A stretch of DNA of 64,000 nt from Pseudomonas putida (GTDB lineage: Bacteria > Pseudomonadota > Gammaproteobacteria > Pseudomonadales > Pseudomonadaceae): the NCBI RefSeq assembly GCF_028682635.1, contig NZ_JANHLK010000016.1:62001-126000 (forward strand). The letters are read 5' to 3'. The notes beneath the pieces were generated by a model. That model had not been told where the DNA came from. It did no database searches and was given only the letters and a program-made list of their open reading frames with translations. The translations under genes were made by a program, and so were the position numbers. Positions 1 to 9,187 of this stretch are shown here, one piece after another. The stretch's first letter is position 1; each line of letters starts with the position of its first letter.

Positions 1-970
1 CGCCCAGGTCGACATAATCGAGCAAGGCCTGGGCCACCGTTTCCGGGGTGCCGACCAGGGCGGTGGTGTCGCCGTAGGCCCCGACGGCGGTGGCGGTGGG
101 CATCCAGAGTGCACGGTCATGACGATCACCCAGGGCTGCGGCGGCAAGCAAACGTTCGGAACCGGTGCCCTTGATACGTTTTTGCCACGGGCTGCCGGCC
201 GCGAATTGCGGATTGGCCTTGATCTGTTCGAGGATCTGTTGCGCCCGTTGCCAGGCCAGTTCCTCGGTAGCACCCAGAATCAAGCGTACGGACAGGCTGA
301 CTCGCGGCGCCTCGACACCCGCCGCGCTGGCAGCCGCCCGCAGTTTGCCGATCTGCTCGGCCACACCACTCAAGGGTTCACCCCACAAGGCATACAGGTC
401 CGCATGCTTTACCGCGATCTGATAGGCGATGTCCGAAGACCCGCCGAAGGAAATCGGAATGTGCGGCTGCTGCAACGGCTTGACCGGTGAGAAAGCGCCC
501 TTGATGTTGAAATACTCCCCCTCGAAGTCGAACGGCTCTTCAGCCGTCCAGGTACGCCGGACGATCTCCAGGTATTCGTCAGTACGTTTGTAGCGTTCGG
601 TCTTGTCCAGCAGGAAGTCGCCCTCCTGGGGTTCGGCGGTGATGCCGGTGATGGCATGCAGGCGAATCCGGCCGCCGCCGGTGGTGTGATCCAGTGTCGC
701 GAAAGCCCGCGCGGCAACGGTCGGGGCAGTGAGGGCTGGACGGTGGGCGATCATGAAACCCAGGCGCTCGGTATGAGCGGCGGCATAGGCCGCGATCTGC
801 AGACTGTCGGCGCTGCCCGGGCCGCTGGCGATCAGCACCCGGTCGAAGCCGGCCTGTTCATGGGCACGGGCGTGGTGGCGGATAAACCCCAGATCGAAAT
901 CCGGGCTGCGCACGCCCCGGGTCTCGGACCACTGGCGGGGGAAAATCATGCCGACAAATTCAATGGACAT
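1..970 (-). CDS. LLM-class flavin-dependent monooxygenase (C-terminus cut by window edge)
   Basis: About 323 codons are visible, starting at the ATG complementary to 968-970 with an AGGAG ribosome site eight bases upstream; the 3' end lies beyond base 1. The protein opens MSIEFVGMIFPRQ and continues with the luciferase-like TIM-barrel pattern (SGPGSADSLQIAAYAA, ERYKRTDEYLEIVRRTW, ISFGGSSDIAY), close to the alkanesulfonate monooxygenase SsuD group. Such enzymes use FMNH2 and O2 to cleave C-S or similar bonds. It follows the TonB receptor gene in the same direction with a 40-base gap, so it is probably the sixth gene of the sulfur-type operon. The substrate cannot be read from sequence; an SsuD/SfnG-like role is an inference from context. 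Confidence 0.85.
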   Translation of the reverse strand, partial: MSIEFVGMIFPRQWSETRGVRSPDFDLGFIRHHARAHEQAGFDRVLIASGPGSADSLQIAAYAAAHTERLGFMIAHRPALTAPTVAARAFATLDHTTGGGRIRLHAITGITAEPQEGDFLLDKTERYKRTDEYLEIVRRTWTAEEPFDFEGEYFNIKGAFSPVKPLQQPHIPISFGGSSDIAYQIAVKHADLYALWGEPLSGVAEQIGKLRAAASAAGVEAPRVSLSVRLILGATEELAWQRAQQILEQIKANPQFAAGSPWQKRIKGTGSERLLAAAALGDRHDRALWMPTATAVGAYGDTTALVGTPETVAQALLDYVDLG

Positions 971-1010
971 TGGAACACTCCTGAGGGCGGAAGGCGGGCT
1001 GGCCGCGGGC

Positions 1011-3593
1011 TTAGAACTGGTAATCCACCTGGGCCAGCAAGGTGCGGCCAGGCATGGGTTGCAAAAACGTATTGGTGGAACCGGCCAGGCCGCTGACGAA
1101 GTTCAGCTCGTTGGTCAGGTTGAGCACGCGCAGGGTGGTGCTCCACTGCGGCTGGCGGTAATACACGGCAAGGTCGAGGTTGTATTCGTCGGGGATCTTC
1201 ACGGTCTTGCTCAGGTTCAGGTACCAGCTGCTGGTCCACCAGCCGGAAAGCTCCGCGCCAAAACCTGAGTCGAAGCGATAGTCGACATACCCGCTGGCGG
1301 TGTACTCGGGAATCTGCACCGCGTCGAAGCGCCCGGACGGCCGCTGGTTGAGGCTGTTGTTGTCGCCGAACACCGTGCCGTTGTCGGGTATGAACCCCGC
1401 CGAGGCAAAACCGGCCTGGGAGGCAAATTCGTTGTAGGCGGTGAGTTTGGAAAGGTTCAGTGCCGTGCGCAGGTGATCATCGGGCTGGTAGCGAATGGTC
1501 GACTCCACGCCCTTGATCACCAGTCGGGCAATGTTGTTGTTGCTGTCGGGTGACTGATCCCGTTCCTGCTTGAACGCTGCCAGGGTCATGAACAGTTCGT
1601 TGGGCACGGCTTCGACTTTCAACCCCACTTCGTGCAGCACGCTGAGGCTTTCGAACGCCAGCGGGTTGAGCAGGTTGGCGCCGGCACCACTGCCCCAGCC
1701 CAGGCCGTTGGAGAAGAACCCGGTGTTGACCGCCAACGAGCGATCGAAGGTGTAGTACAGCGTGCTGTTTTCGGTCGGCTTTACGTATGGGCTGACCTGA
1801 AAGGCGAACAGCCGGTAGTTGTCACTGTCCTTGCGCGGGTTGCCGCCGGCGAGCACGAACGGGTTTTCGATTTCGGCATCGATCCAGCTGCGGCTGGCGC
1901 CGATGTTCAGGCCGACGCGCTCACCCAATCGCAGGTTGTGCTGGGTGAACAACGTCCGCGTGGACCAGGTACTTTCAGCGGTGTAAGGCGCGACAGATTC
2001 GGCGTACAGCCCGTGACCGGCCGGGTACATCGGGGGCAGATTCAGCCAACCATAGAAGTTGGAGAATTGCGACACGCCGGGCTGGCCAATCCAGGCAGCA
2101 TTGCCACCGGCGGGATTGGAACCGGTCAGCCCCAGCAGATCCCCCGGATTTTTGCCCGAAGGGTCCTGCGTCAGGTCATAGGCGTTGATGGTCGAGCCGA
2201 AACTGTTGTTGGCGGCGATCGACTGGTTGAACTCGCGGCGGTAGATCAGCCCGGTATTGCTGTCATCACGCAGGGTCAAGCCGCCCAACTGCACTTCGTT
2301 GCGCGAGCGGAACTCGAAGCGGTTATCGAAAATATTGTCCTTGGACTGCACCTGGAAAGAACCGACGGCGTCGGTCATGTCCCGTGAGCGTTGGTAAAAC
2401 GTGTTGTTGGCCAGGGTGATGGTGGGGGTCAGATCGGCTTCTACCCGCAGTTGCGTGGTGAAGCGCCGGGAGGTGTTTTCATCCTCGTCGCGCTGGCCGG
2501 TTTGGGACGATAGCGAGGTCAGGCCGTTGCCCGCCAGCGACGGGTCATACACCCAGCCACGCAGGCTGCCGGGGTTGCTTTGGGTGTTTGGGGAAGCTGA
2601 CTGAAAACTGCCATCGACCACGCTGTATTGGCCCTGGGCGTTACGTTGGCGTTTGACCCAGCCCAGGGTCGGCGCATCAGCCGCACCGGAAGCGAGTACC
2701 GGCGACCACAGGGTGTTGCCGTTCTGGATGATCGGCGTGGCCCGTCCGGCGTAATACTTGCCGTGGTCGACCAACGCCTGGTTGGCGCGGTTCCAGCCGT
2801 GGGTGATGTTGTAGTCGTAGTAGTCGTCGTAACTGGCATTCCAGTCGACGCGCACGTTGTCATTGCGCCAGGCGAGGGCGCCGTAGAAGGCGTCGAAGTT
2901 GTTGTCGACGTTGTCGTAGTAATCCTCCTGGCGCTGCTTGGTAATGCTGATCCGGTAGGCGAGATTGTCACTCAGCGGGCCGGTGTTATCGACGCTGAAT
3001 TTGCTCGAGTCACGGGATTCGCCGTCGGGTACCCAGGTGCCCAACTCACCGCTGAGCCGGGTCTTGAACTCGCTGAAATTGGGTTTCTTGCTCAGGTAGT
3101 TGACGTAGCCACCACTGCCGGACACCGAGCCATAGGTGACGGATGACGGACCGGCGACGATGTCGGCGCCTTCATAGGCGTTGAAGTTGGCCGGGTGGCG
3201 CACACCGTACGCGCGCTGGCCGTCCTGGAAGACTTCAGAGCCCTGGGCGCGAAATTGCGGCGCGATCCCGGCGTTCTGGCCGCCACCACGGGTGATGCCC
3301 GGCGCGTATTTGACCAGGTCGTCGGCGCTGCGGATCGGGTCGTTGGCCAGTTGCTCGGCATTGACCTGAGTGATCGAGCGCGGGGTGTCGAGCACCTTGG
3401 TTTCGATTCCGCCGTAGATCGAAGACTCCGGCCGGGTGGGCAGGGCGTCATCGTCGGAATCGCTGGCGCTGGCCTGGACAGTGACGGTTTGCAGTTGGGT
3501 GTCGGCGGCGAAGGTTGGTAGCGAAAATGTCGACACCACCGCCATAGCCAGGGCGGAGCGTTTTACAGGCAAACGAAAGGCGATAGAGGGCAT
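1011..3593 (-). CDS. TonB-dependent outer-membrane receptor
   Basis: 860 residues from the ATG at 3591-3593, preceded by GCGAGG; an in-frame start 17 codons upstream would add an unlikely extension before the signal peptide. The signal peptide (about residues 1-30) ends at the PTFAAD region, followed by a TonB-box-like TVTV segment, a plug domain (roughly 60-170, with SITQVNAEQLA and YAPGI) and a 22-strand-type barrel ending in the terminal phenylalanine (QVDYQF) typical of outer-membrane proteins. It is a siderophore-receptor-type protein in length and architecture. Here it lies between binding-protein and monooxygenase genes, so uptake of an organosulfur compound or ester is more likely than iron, but that is inference. 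Confidence 0.9.
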   Translation of the reverse strand: MPSIAFRLPVKRSALAMAVVSTFSLPTFAADTQLQTVTVQASASDSDDDALPTRPESSIYGGIETKVLDTPRSITQVNAEQLANDPIRSADDLVKYAPGITRGGGQNAGIAPQFRAQGSEVFQDGQRAYGVRHPANFNAYEGADIVAGPSSVTYGSVSGSGGYVNYLSKKPNFSEFKTRLSGELGTWVPDGESRDSSKFSVDNTGPLSDNLAYRISITKQRQEDYYDNVDNNFDAFYGALAWRNDNVRVDWNASYDDYYDYNITHGWNRANQALVDHGKYYAGRATPIIQNGNTLWSPVLASGAADAPTLGWVKRQRNAQGQYSVVDGSFQSASPNTQSNPGSLRGWVYDPSLAGNGLTSLSSQTGQRDEDENTSRRFTTQLRVEADLTPTITLANNTFYQRSRDMTDAVGSFQVQSKDNIFDNRFEFRSRNEVQLGGLTLRDDSNTGLIYRREFNQSIAANNSFGSTINAYDLTQDPSGKNPGDLLGLTGSNPAGGNAAWIGQPGVSQFSNFYGWLNLPPMYPAGHGLYAESVAPYTAESTWSTRTLFTQHNLRLGERVGLNIGASRSWIDAEIENPFVLAGGNPRKDSDNYRLFAFQVSPYVKPTENSTLYYTFDRSLAVNTGFFSNGLGWGSGAGANLLNPLAFESLSVLHEVGLKVEAVPNELFMTLAAFKQERDQSPDSNNNIARLVIKGVESTIRYQPDDHLRTALNLSKLTAYNEFASQAGFASAGFIPDNGTVFGDNNSLNQRPSGRFDAVQIPEYTASGYVDYRFDSGFGAELSGWWTSSWYLNLSKTVKIPDEYNLDLAVYYRQPQWSTTLRVLNLTNELNFVSGLAGSTNTFLQPMPGRTLLAQVDYQF

Positions 3594-3658
3594 GACGAAT
3601 GAGCCTCGCAACAAAAAAAATGGGTATGGCGATGTCCCTGACACCCGGCAAAACCCCG

Positions 3659-3741
3659 TGGGAGCTGGCCTGCCGGCGATGACGTCGTAACGTTCACCGC
3701 CACCATCGCCGGAACGCCGCCCGCAGCAGGGCGGCTCCCAC
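3659..3741. repeat. REP inverted pair between receptor and binding-protein genes
   Basis: The arms gtgggagc (3659-3666) and gctcccac (3734-3741) and the inner catcgccgg/ccggcgatg pair form the usual Pseudomonas REP doublet. It fills most of the 161-base gap inside the operon and may lower expression of, or stabilise, the flanking mRNA segments. Confidence 0.75.
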
Positions 3742-3754
3742 AGGTCGCGGTGTG

Positions 3755-5341
3755 TCAGGCCGTGTCTTTCAACCAGAGCTTTTCAAAGCGCCAGGTGCTG
3801 AACAGCGACTCCTCGGCCGCCGCGCCGCCTACGCGGTTGGCCACGCTATCGAGCAGATCGGCGTAACCCCAGATCAACAGGCCGCCGCGCTCGTACTGGA
3901 TTTGCTGCACCTGATGCACCAGGGTCCTGCGTTTTTCCAGGTCGGGTTGGGCCATGGCCGCCAGGAACAGCTCACTGAACTGCGGGTCGTGGAAGTGGGT
4001 CTTGTTTGACACGGCAAATGGCGCGTCGGTATGGATCGCACTGGCCAGGAACGGTGCGCCGATGCTGCCGCCGGTACTCAAGGTCCAGTCGTTGCGCTGC
4101 GGGCCCTGGAAAGTGGCCAGGTCGACCTGCTTGACCTTGAGGGTCACGCCAATGCGCTTGGCCTGTTCCGCCAGCACCAGCGCTGACGTCAGTCCCGGAC
4201 CGGGTGTCGTCACCAGTTCCAGTTCAAGGTTTTCATGCCCGGCTTCCTTGAGCAGTTGCGCCGCCCGTTGCGGGTCGTGGGCACGCGGTCCAAGGCCATG
4301 GTTGAACGTCGGATCGCTCGGGGCATACAGGTCGTTGGCGACCCGGCCCTGACCATTGAGCGCCCGGCGCACCAGTTCCTCCCGATCAGCCAACAGACGA
4401 AACGCCTCGCGTACCCGTGGATCGTTGAACGGTGGTTTGTCGAGGTTCATGTCGAACGACAGCCAGTTGCCGGTCACCGATTTGAGCACCCTCAGCCGAG
4501 GATCGCGCTGCAGCACTTCCAGCTGTTCGGTGGGCATCACGTTGGCCATGTCGATCTGTCCGGAACGCAGGGCGGCCAGGCGCGAGACCTGATCCTTGAA
4601 GTCGATGATCTCCAGCTCGTCGGCGTAGGGTTTGCCGTCCTTGTAGTAGTTCTCGAACCGCGTGAACAACGAACGCTGGCCGGGGGTGAAGCTTTTCAGT
4701 TTGTAGGGGCCGGCGCCCACCGGGTTGTTGACCGGGTGATAGTCCACCGGCACGATGCCGCCAAAATTGACCCAGGTTTCCGCCAACGGCATGTAGCTGC
4801 GGCCTTCGCGAAAGTTCAGGCGTACGGTGCGCGAATCGAGCTTGACCAGGTTGTCGCGGTCCACCCAGTGCAGCAGCGCGGCATAGGGCGATGCCAGTTG
4901 CGGGTCGGTCAGGCGGCGGATGGAGAAGATCAGGTCATCGGCGTCGATGGTCTTGCCATGGTGAAATTCCAGGTCTGGACGCAGGCGAAGCGTCCAGCTG
5001 CTGGCATCGGCATTCGGCTCGGCGAATTCCGCCAGGGCCAGGCGCGGTTGCATCTGCTCGTCCCATTCCCACAGCTTGCTGTAGAGAGCAAAGCCGCGAA
5101 CGATGCCGCTGCCGATGGGTTTGTGGGCGTCGAGGTTGCCGCTCTGGTTACCGTCGAGAATGCCCAGGCGCAGACGTCCGCCATACCGCGGTTGATCGTC
5201 GCCAATGGCGCTGGCGATCGGTTTTTCGCTACTCGGGCCGCAGCCGGCGAGCAGGCCGCCACCGAGCAGCAAGCCACCGCCCAGCAGCGCACTGTGGCCG
5301 AGAAAATCCCGGCGGCTGAATGATGAGTGATCGTCGCTCAT
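3755..5341 (-). CDS. ABC transporter substrate-binding lipoprotein, peptide (SBP_bac_5) family
   Basis: 528 residues. The N-terminus carries a twin-arginine motif (SRRDFL, residues 9-14), a glycine-rich hydrophobic stretch and a lipobox LLAGC with Cys34, so it should be a Tat-exported, lipid-anchored periplasmic protein. The body shows the family-5 pattern (WTLRLRPDLEFHHGKTIDADDLIFSIRR in three overlapping blocks, and GPYKLKSF). Members bind peptides, nickel, opines and other solutes. It ends four bases before nothing else on its strand until the REP, and begins five bases downstream of the monooxygenase stop at 5346, so the two are translationally linked. No cognate permease or ATPase is visible in this window. 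Confidence 0.9.
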   Translation of the reverse strand: MSDDHSSFSRRDFLGHSALLGGGLLLGGGLLAGCGPSSEKPIASAIGDDQPRYGGRLRLGILDGNQSGNLDAHKPIGSGIVRGFALYSKLWEWDEQMQPRLALAEFAEPNADASSWTLRLRPDLEFHHGKTIDADDLIFSIRRLTDPQLASPYAALLHWVDRDNLVKLDSRTVRLNFREGRSYMPLAETWVNFGGIVPVDYHPVNNPVGAGPYKLKSFTPGQRSLFTRFENYYKDGKPYADELEIIDFKDQVSRLAALRSGQIDMANVMPTEQLEVLQRDPRLRVLKSVTGNWLSFDMNLDKPPFNDPRVREAFRLLADREELVRRALNGQGRVANDLYAPSDPTFNHGLGPRAHDPQRAAQLLKEAGHENLELELVTTPGPGLTSALVLAEQAKRIGVTLKVKQVDLATFQGPQRNDWTLSTGGSIGAPFLASAIHTDAPFAVSNKTHFHDPQFSELFLAAMAQPDLEKRRTLVHQVQQIQYERGGLLIWGYADLLDSVANRVGGAAAEESLFSTWRFEKLWLKDTA

Positions 5342-5345
5342 GGCA

Positions 5346-6554
5346 TCAGGCTCCGGCCGGGCCGTTGGCGGAGCGCAACTCCAGCGGCGCTTCTGACGGT
5401 CGACTCAATTGCACGCGTTCACTGCGAAAGTGCGGCAGGATGTGCTCGCCCAGGCGATAGGCTTCCTCCAGATGGGGGTAGCCGGCGAGGAAGAACAGAT
5501 CGATGCCGATGGCGTTGTACTCGCGAATCCGCGCCACGACATTTTCGTAGCTGCCCACCAGCGCGCAGCCTGGTGGAATGCCGATGTAGCCGAAACCGGT
5601 CCAGACGTTGGGGTGGATGAAAAAGTCGTCGAAGCCTTGGGTCTCGGCTTTTTGCGCGAATTCATTTTCGTAGCTGAGTTTGCGCGCGGTGCGCAGCCCG
5701 GCATGGGCCGCCACAGCCTTGACCGCGCCCCTGGCGATGCCTTCATCGAAGAAGCGCTTGGCCTCGGTGCGGGCCAGTTCCTCGGTCTCGCGGGTAATGA
5801 CATCGATCGACAAACCAAAACGAATGTCGGTGCGCCCATACTTCAACGCACGCGCGCGTATATCGGCAATCAGCGCGGCAATTTCGTCCGGGTGCTCAGC
5901 GCGCATCAGGTAGAAGTCGGCGTGCCTGGCCGCGAACTCCCGGGCCGGGATCGATGAGCCCGCCGTGCAGATCAGTGGCAGCTCGGCCTTTTTCAACGGC
6001 CCGCGCAAACCACCGCCTTCGGCTTTGTAGAACTTGCCCTCGTAGTGGAAGTTCTCGTTGTGCCAATAACCCTTGACCACGTCCATGAACTCGATGGCCC
6101 GTTCATAGCGCTCATCGTGATCGCTGAAGTCGCCGACCTGGCGCTGAATCGCGTCCGAGCCGCCGTTGATGATGTTCCAGACCAACCGGTTGCCGGTGGC
6201 GCGCTGATAAGTCGCGGCTTGCTGCACCGCCACCCACGGCGTGTAGTGATAGGGCTGGAACGCCGTGACGAATTTCAGCGTTCGGGTTTCCCGTGCCAGC
6301 AACGAGCAGACCGTCCACGGCTCTTCGCCGGAGGGGGCGTTGACCATCAGCGCGCCACCGAAGCCGTTGATTTCCGCGGCTTTGGCGATCTGTCCCAGGT
6401 AATCGATGTAAGTGAAGTGGTCACCGACGCTGAAGGCCGAGACAGCGCCGGTGCTCGGGCCGCCACGGTGCCAGTCGCCACGGTTGCGCGGGTCGCCGGG
6501 GAGGAACTGGGTTTCGCCATGCAGGGGCAGGCGGGTGAAGAATTCAATGCTCAT
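5346..6554 (-). CDS. LLM-class flavin-dependent monooxygenase (alkanesulfonate monooxygenase-like)
   Basis: 402 residues, full length for the SsuD / nitrilotriacetate monooxygenase branch. Recognisable blocks are the N-terminal MSIEFFTRLPLHGET, the FMN-site strand NIINGGSDA and the ERYERAIEFMDVVKGYW helix. It belongs to reduced-flavin-dependent two-component monooxygenases; the flavin reductase partner is not in the window. The same MSIEF start occurs in the gene at 1-970, which suggests that the two enzymes are related members of one pathway. The start at 6554 is 15 bases from the upstream lipase gene stop. Confidence 0.9.
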   Translation of the reverse strand: MSIEFFTRLPLHGETQFLPGDPRNRGDWHRGGPSTGAVSAFSVGDHFTYIDYLGQIAKAAEINGFGGALMVNAPSGEEPWTVCSLLARETRTLKFVTAFQPYHYTPWVAVQQAATYQRATGNRLVWNIINGGSDAIQRQVGDFSDHDERYERAIEFMDVVKGYWHNENFHYEGKFYKAEGGGLRGPLKKAELPLICTAGSSIPAREFAARHADFYLMRAEHPDEIAALIADIRARALKYGRTDIRFGLSIDVITRETEELARTEAKRFFDEGIARGAVKAVAAHAGLRTARKLSYENEFAQKAETQGFDDFFIHPNVWTGFGYIGIPPGCALVGSYENVVARIREYNAIGIDLFFLAGYPHLEEAYRLGEHILPHFRSERVQLSRPSEAPLELRSANGPAGA

Positions 6555-6569
6555 GTCGAGGGCTCCGTC

Positions 6570-7793
6570 TCACTGCACGCTGGGATTGCAGATCGGGGTG
6601 ATCGGCTGGTCGTTGATGACCTTGTGGGCGAACGGCACCGAGTCCTTGAGGGAGGCGTTGACGGTTTCGCTGTGGCCCAACCCTTTGTAGAGATGGCCCT
6701 CAACCACCGAGCCGGTCTTGCAGGCGTCCTGCATCAGCGCGACCTGGGTCGAGGCGGCCGGGGTCTTGTCTTCGGCACCGGTGCCGATGAATATCGGTTG
6801 GGCCAGTTTCAATGTCGGGTAGGACACCTGTTTCTGCCACGCCGCGAGCTGGTCGCCCTGGTAGTCTTTTTTTGCATTGGCCGGTGTCAGGCCGACGCCC
6901 ACCACATCGCTGACCAGCGCCGCCAGGCAACTGGTGCGGGCCTGCTCGAACAGTGGCAAGGCCTTGTCGGTGTAGAAGTCCTTGGGGTTGATACTCGGGT
7001 CATACTGCTGGGCTGCCAGCAAGGTGTAGAAGCCGTAGGCGAGTGACGCGTCGACCTTGTTGACGTCCTGTTCACCGACGTTTTTCGCACCCACGGTGTA
7101 GATCACGCCGGTGCCGATGCTGCCTTTGACGCCGAGGTCGGGCGCATAAGTCGGCGCGTAGGCGGCGGAGGCGAACGCGCCCGCGCCTCCTTGGGACTGC
7201 CCGACGATCAGCACTTTGTTGGCCAGCCCCGGAACTCCGGCGACCACGGCTTTGGCCGCATCGAGGATGCCGTAGGCCGCCATGCGATTGTTCAGCAACG
7301 GATGGCCACCGGGAACGCCAAGGCCCTGATAGTCGGTGGCGACAATGGCATAACCTTCGTCCAGCCAGCGGCTGAGGTATTGCACGTCACGATAGGAGCG
7401 ACCTTGCCAGGACGGCGCGCAAACATCCGCGACACCGACGGTGCCATGGCCCCAACTGGCCACCGGCCAACCACCGGCCGGCGCCTTGCCCTTGGGCAGG
7501 AACAGCGTGCCCGAGACCACGATCGGGGTCTTGTTGTCGATGCCGTCGGTGGAGCTGTAGAGAATCCGCTGGGCGCTGGCGGCGTTGGGCAGGCTAAGGG
7601 TCTTGTCCAACGGCTCGCTGCGCAGCAGTTTGCCCGGTGTGGTCGGGATCACGTCTTGCCAGGTGTAGAACGCCGAGACTCGGCCGTCGCCTTGCAGCGG
7701 ATCGGGTTTGGGTGCATGCACGCCGGCGGCCATGGCGTTCAAGGACAGCGCCAGGACGCTCAGCCCGAAGACGAATTTTTGCGGCAGTTTCAT
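6570..7793 (-). CDS. Secreted lipase-type alpha/beta hydrolase
   Basis: 407 residues from the ATG at 7791-7793, which has AGGGA seven bases upstream; two earlier in-frame ATGs lack such a site and overlap the neighbouring gene's end. A signal peptide ends near NAMAAG. The nucleophile elbow GQSQGG lies near residue 200, the probable acid in GTGAEDKTP, and the histidine in GLGHSETV close to the C-terminus. This arrangement matches the secretory lipase (LIP) family. In this operon it may release an alcohol or acid part from a sulfur-containing ester before uptake; this is inferred only from its neighbours. Confidence 0.85.
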   Translation of the reverse strand: MKLPQKFVFGLSVLALSLNAMAAGVHAPKPDPLQGDGRVSAFYTWQDVIPTTPGKLLRSEPLDKTLSLPNAASAQRILYSSTDGIDNKTPIVVSGTLFLPKGKAPAGGWPVASWGHGTVGVADVCAPSWQGRSYRDVQYLSRWLDEGYAIVATDYQGLGVPGGHPLLNNRMAAYGILDAAKAVVAGVPGLANKVLIVGQSQGGAGAFASAAYAPTYAPDLGVKGSIGTGVIYTVGAKNVGEQDVNKVDASLAYGFYTLLAAQQYDPSINPKDFYTDKALPLFEQARTSCLAALVSDVVGVGLTPANAKKDYQGDQLAAWQKQVSYPTLKLAQPIFIGTGAEDKTPAASTQVALMQDACKTGSVVEGHLYKGLGHSETVNASLKDSVPFAHKVINDQPITPICNPSVQ

Positions 7794-7803
7794 CTGGATT
7801 TCC

Positions 7804-8880
7804 CTATTCATGGAGGGTGCTGACCTGGCCACGCAGGGCCGGCCAGTAGTCGGTGAGCTTCAGATCGATCAGCGCCTGGTTGGTGAAACCGGTGGCCAGC
7901 GATGGGGTGATGTCGTAGTTGTCGCGGATAAGGTGATTAGCCAGGGCGTAGGCTGTCAGCGCCTGGTAGTGGGCCTTGAGTTGCTGGTCGCTTTTGGGCG
8001 CCCAACGATCTTTCCAGGCCACGGGATCGTTCTGGTCGTCGCGGCGCAACACGCTTTCAGCGGTGCCGGCGCGGGAGGAGAGTTGGTAGTACGCGTCCTG
8101 ATTCTGCTCCTGGGAGATCCACCAGGCAGCCTTGACCCAGGCAGTGGCCAGCAATTGAGTCAGGTCCGGGTGTTGCTGGACAAAAAGGTCGGTGCCCCAC
8201 AGGTCGGAGACCAGGCGCCAGTCGTTGGCGCCTTGTTTGGTCGACCAGATGATCTTGCCTACGCCTTTGTCTTCCAGGGCATAGGCTTCGCTGAGCAGCA
8301 CCGCCGCGTCGACTTTACCGGCGGACACGGCTGCCGCGCCGACCTGCGGGTTGAGGTTGGCGATCTTGAAATCATCGAGCTTGAGGCTTTTGCTTGCGAG
8401 GAAGTTACTGAAGGCAAATTCCCAGGGGCGACCGCGGTGCAGGGCCACGCGCTTGCCCTTGAGGTCTTCGATGATCTTGGCCTCGGAGCCTGCCGGTACC
8501 ACCAGGTAGATGTTGTTACCGCTACCACCGGGCACGATCAGCTTGCCCGGCACACCACCCGCACCGGCGATGACGGAAGGCAGGTCGCCGCGCACGGCAA
8601 AGTCGATGCTGTTGTTGCTGAAGCCTTCGTTGATCTGCGGACCGGCGCCGGCGTGGGGCAGGGCGATCCACTCCAGCTTGATGTCGCGCTGGCTCAGTTG
8701 TTGTTCAAGCCAGCCGTCCTCGATCACTCGCCCGGCGATCCCGCCAAATACCGGTTTGCCACCTTGGGTGTAGGCGACAATGGCGATCTTCACCGCGGTC
8801 GGAGCCTGTTCGGCCAGTGCGATGGCACTGAGCAGTAAGCCGGTCAATGCGACCAGGCCGTTGCGCCAGAAACTTTTCAT
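7804..8880 (-). CDS. ABC transporter substrate-binding protein, sulfonate/nitrate/taurine type
   Basis: 358 residues with a signal peptide (cleavage after SAIALA). Features of the SsuA/TauA family are DFAVRGDLPSVIAGAG, the ligand-loop segment GGSGNNIYLVV, and DLKGKRVALHRGRPWEFAF. It is the first gene of the minus-strand run. Its ATG has GGAGA six bases upstream and lies about 35 bases downstream of the predicted transcription start of the sigma-54 promoter at 8926-8941. The missing permease and ATPase may lie left of the window or be supplied by an ssu system elsewhere. Confidence 0.9.
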   Translation of the reverse strand: MKSFWRNGLVALTGLLLSAIALAEQAPTAVKIAIVAYTQGGKPVFGGIAGRVIEDGWLEQQLSQRDIKLEWIALPHAGAGPQINEGFSNNSIDFAVRGDLPSVIAGAGGVPGKLIVPGGSGNNIYLVVPAGSEAKIIEDLKGKRVALHRGRPWEFAFSNFLASKSLKLDDFKIANLNPQVGAAAVSAGKVDAAVLLSEAYALEDKGVGKIIWSTKQGANDWRLVSDLWGTDLFVQQHPDLTQLLATAWVKAAWWISQEQNQDAYYQLSSRAGTAESVLRRDDQNDPVAWKDRWAPKSDQQLKAHYQALTAYALANHLIRDNYDITPSLATGFTNQALIDLKLTDYWPALRGQVSTLHE

Positions 8881-8925
8881 TGAAATCTCCCTGTGTGGCT
8901 ATTTGGCAAACACGCCCAGGGAGAG

Positions 8926-8941
8926 AGCAGATTGCATGCCA
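8926..8941 (-). promoter_or_regulatory. Sigma-54 (-24/-12) promoter for the sulfur-type operon
   Basis: On the minus strand the bases read TGGCATGCAATCTGCT. The invariant GG and GC are exactly ten bases apart, and the flanks match the consensus TGGCAC-N5-TTGCA at most positions. The GC lies about 47 bases upstream of the ATG at 8880, and a divergent sigma-54 activator gene starts at 9188, which makes this site more credible than a chance match. Confidence 0.7.
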
Positions 8942-9187
8942 CTGCGCGCAAAAACGTCTGCAGGCCTTGCGCGGCGGGGCTTTCGAGGAAGTGAGCGAGC
9001 GTGGTAAGCCAGGCTGGGTGCTGATCTGTCAGCAGGGTGATGCTTGCCCATTGCTGCTCCAGCAACAGGGCAGGAACAGTTCAATGGCTTATTCGTATTG
9101 GGAATATATAAATACTAATTAATAATTTTTTAGTCTATATATCTTCGTGCACTATTGAGCACGCGCTTTTACTGCCAGGAATGCACC

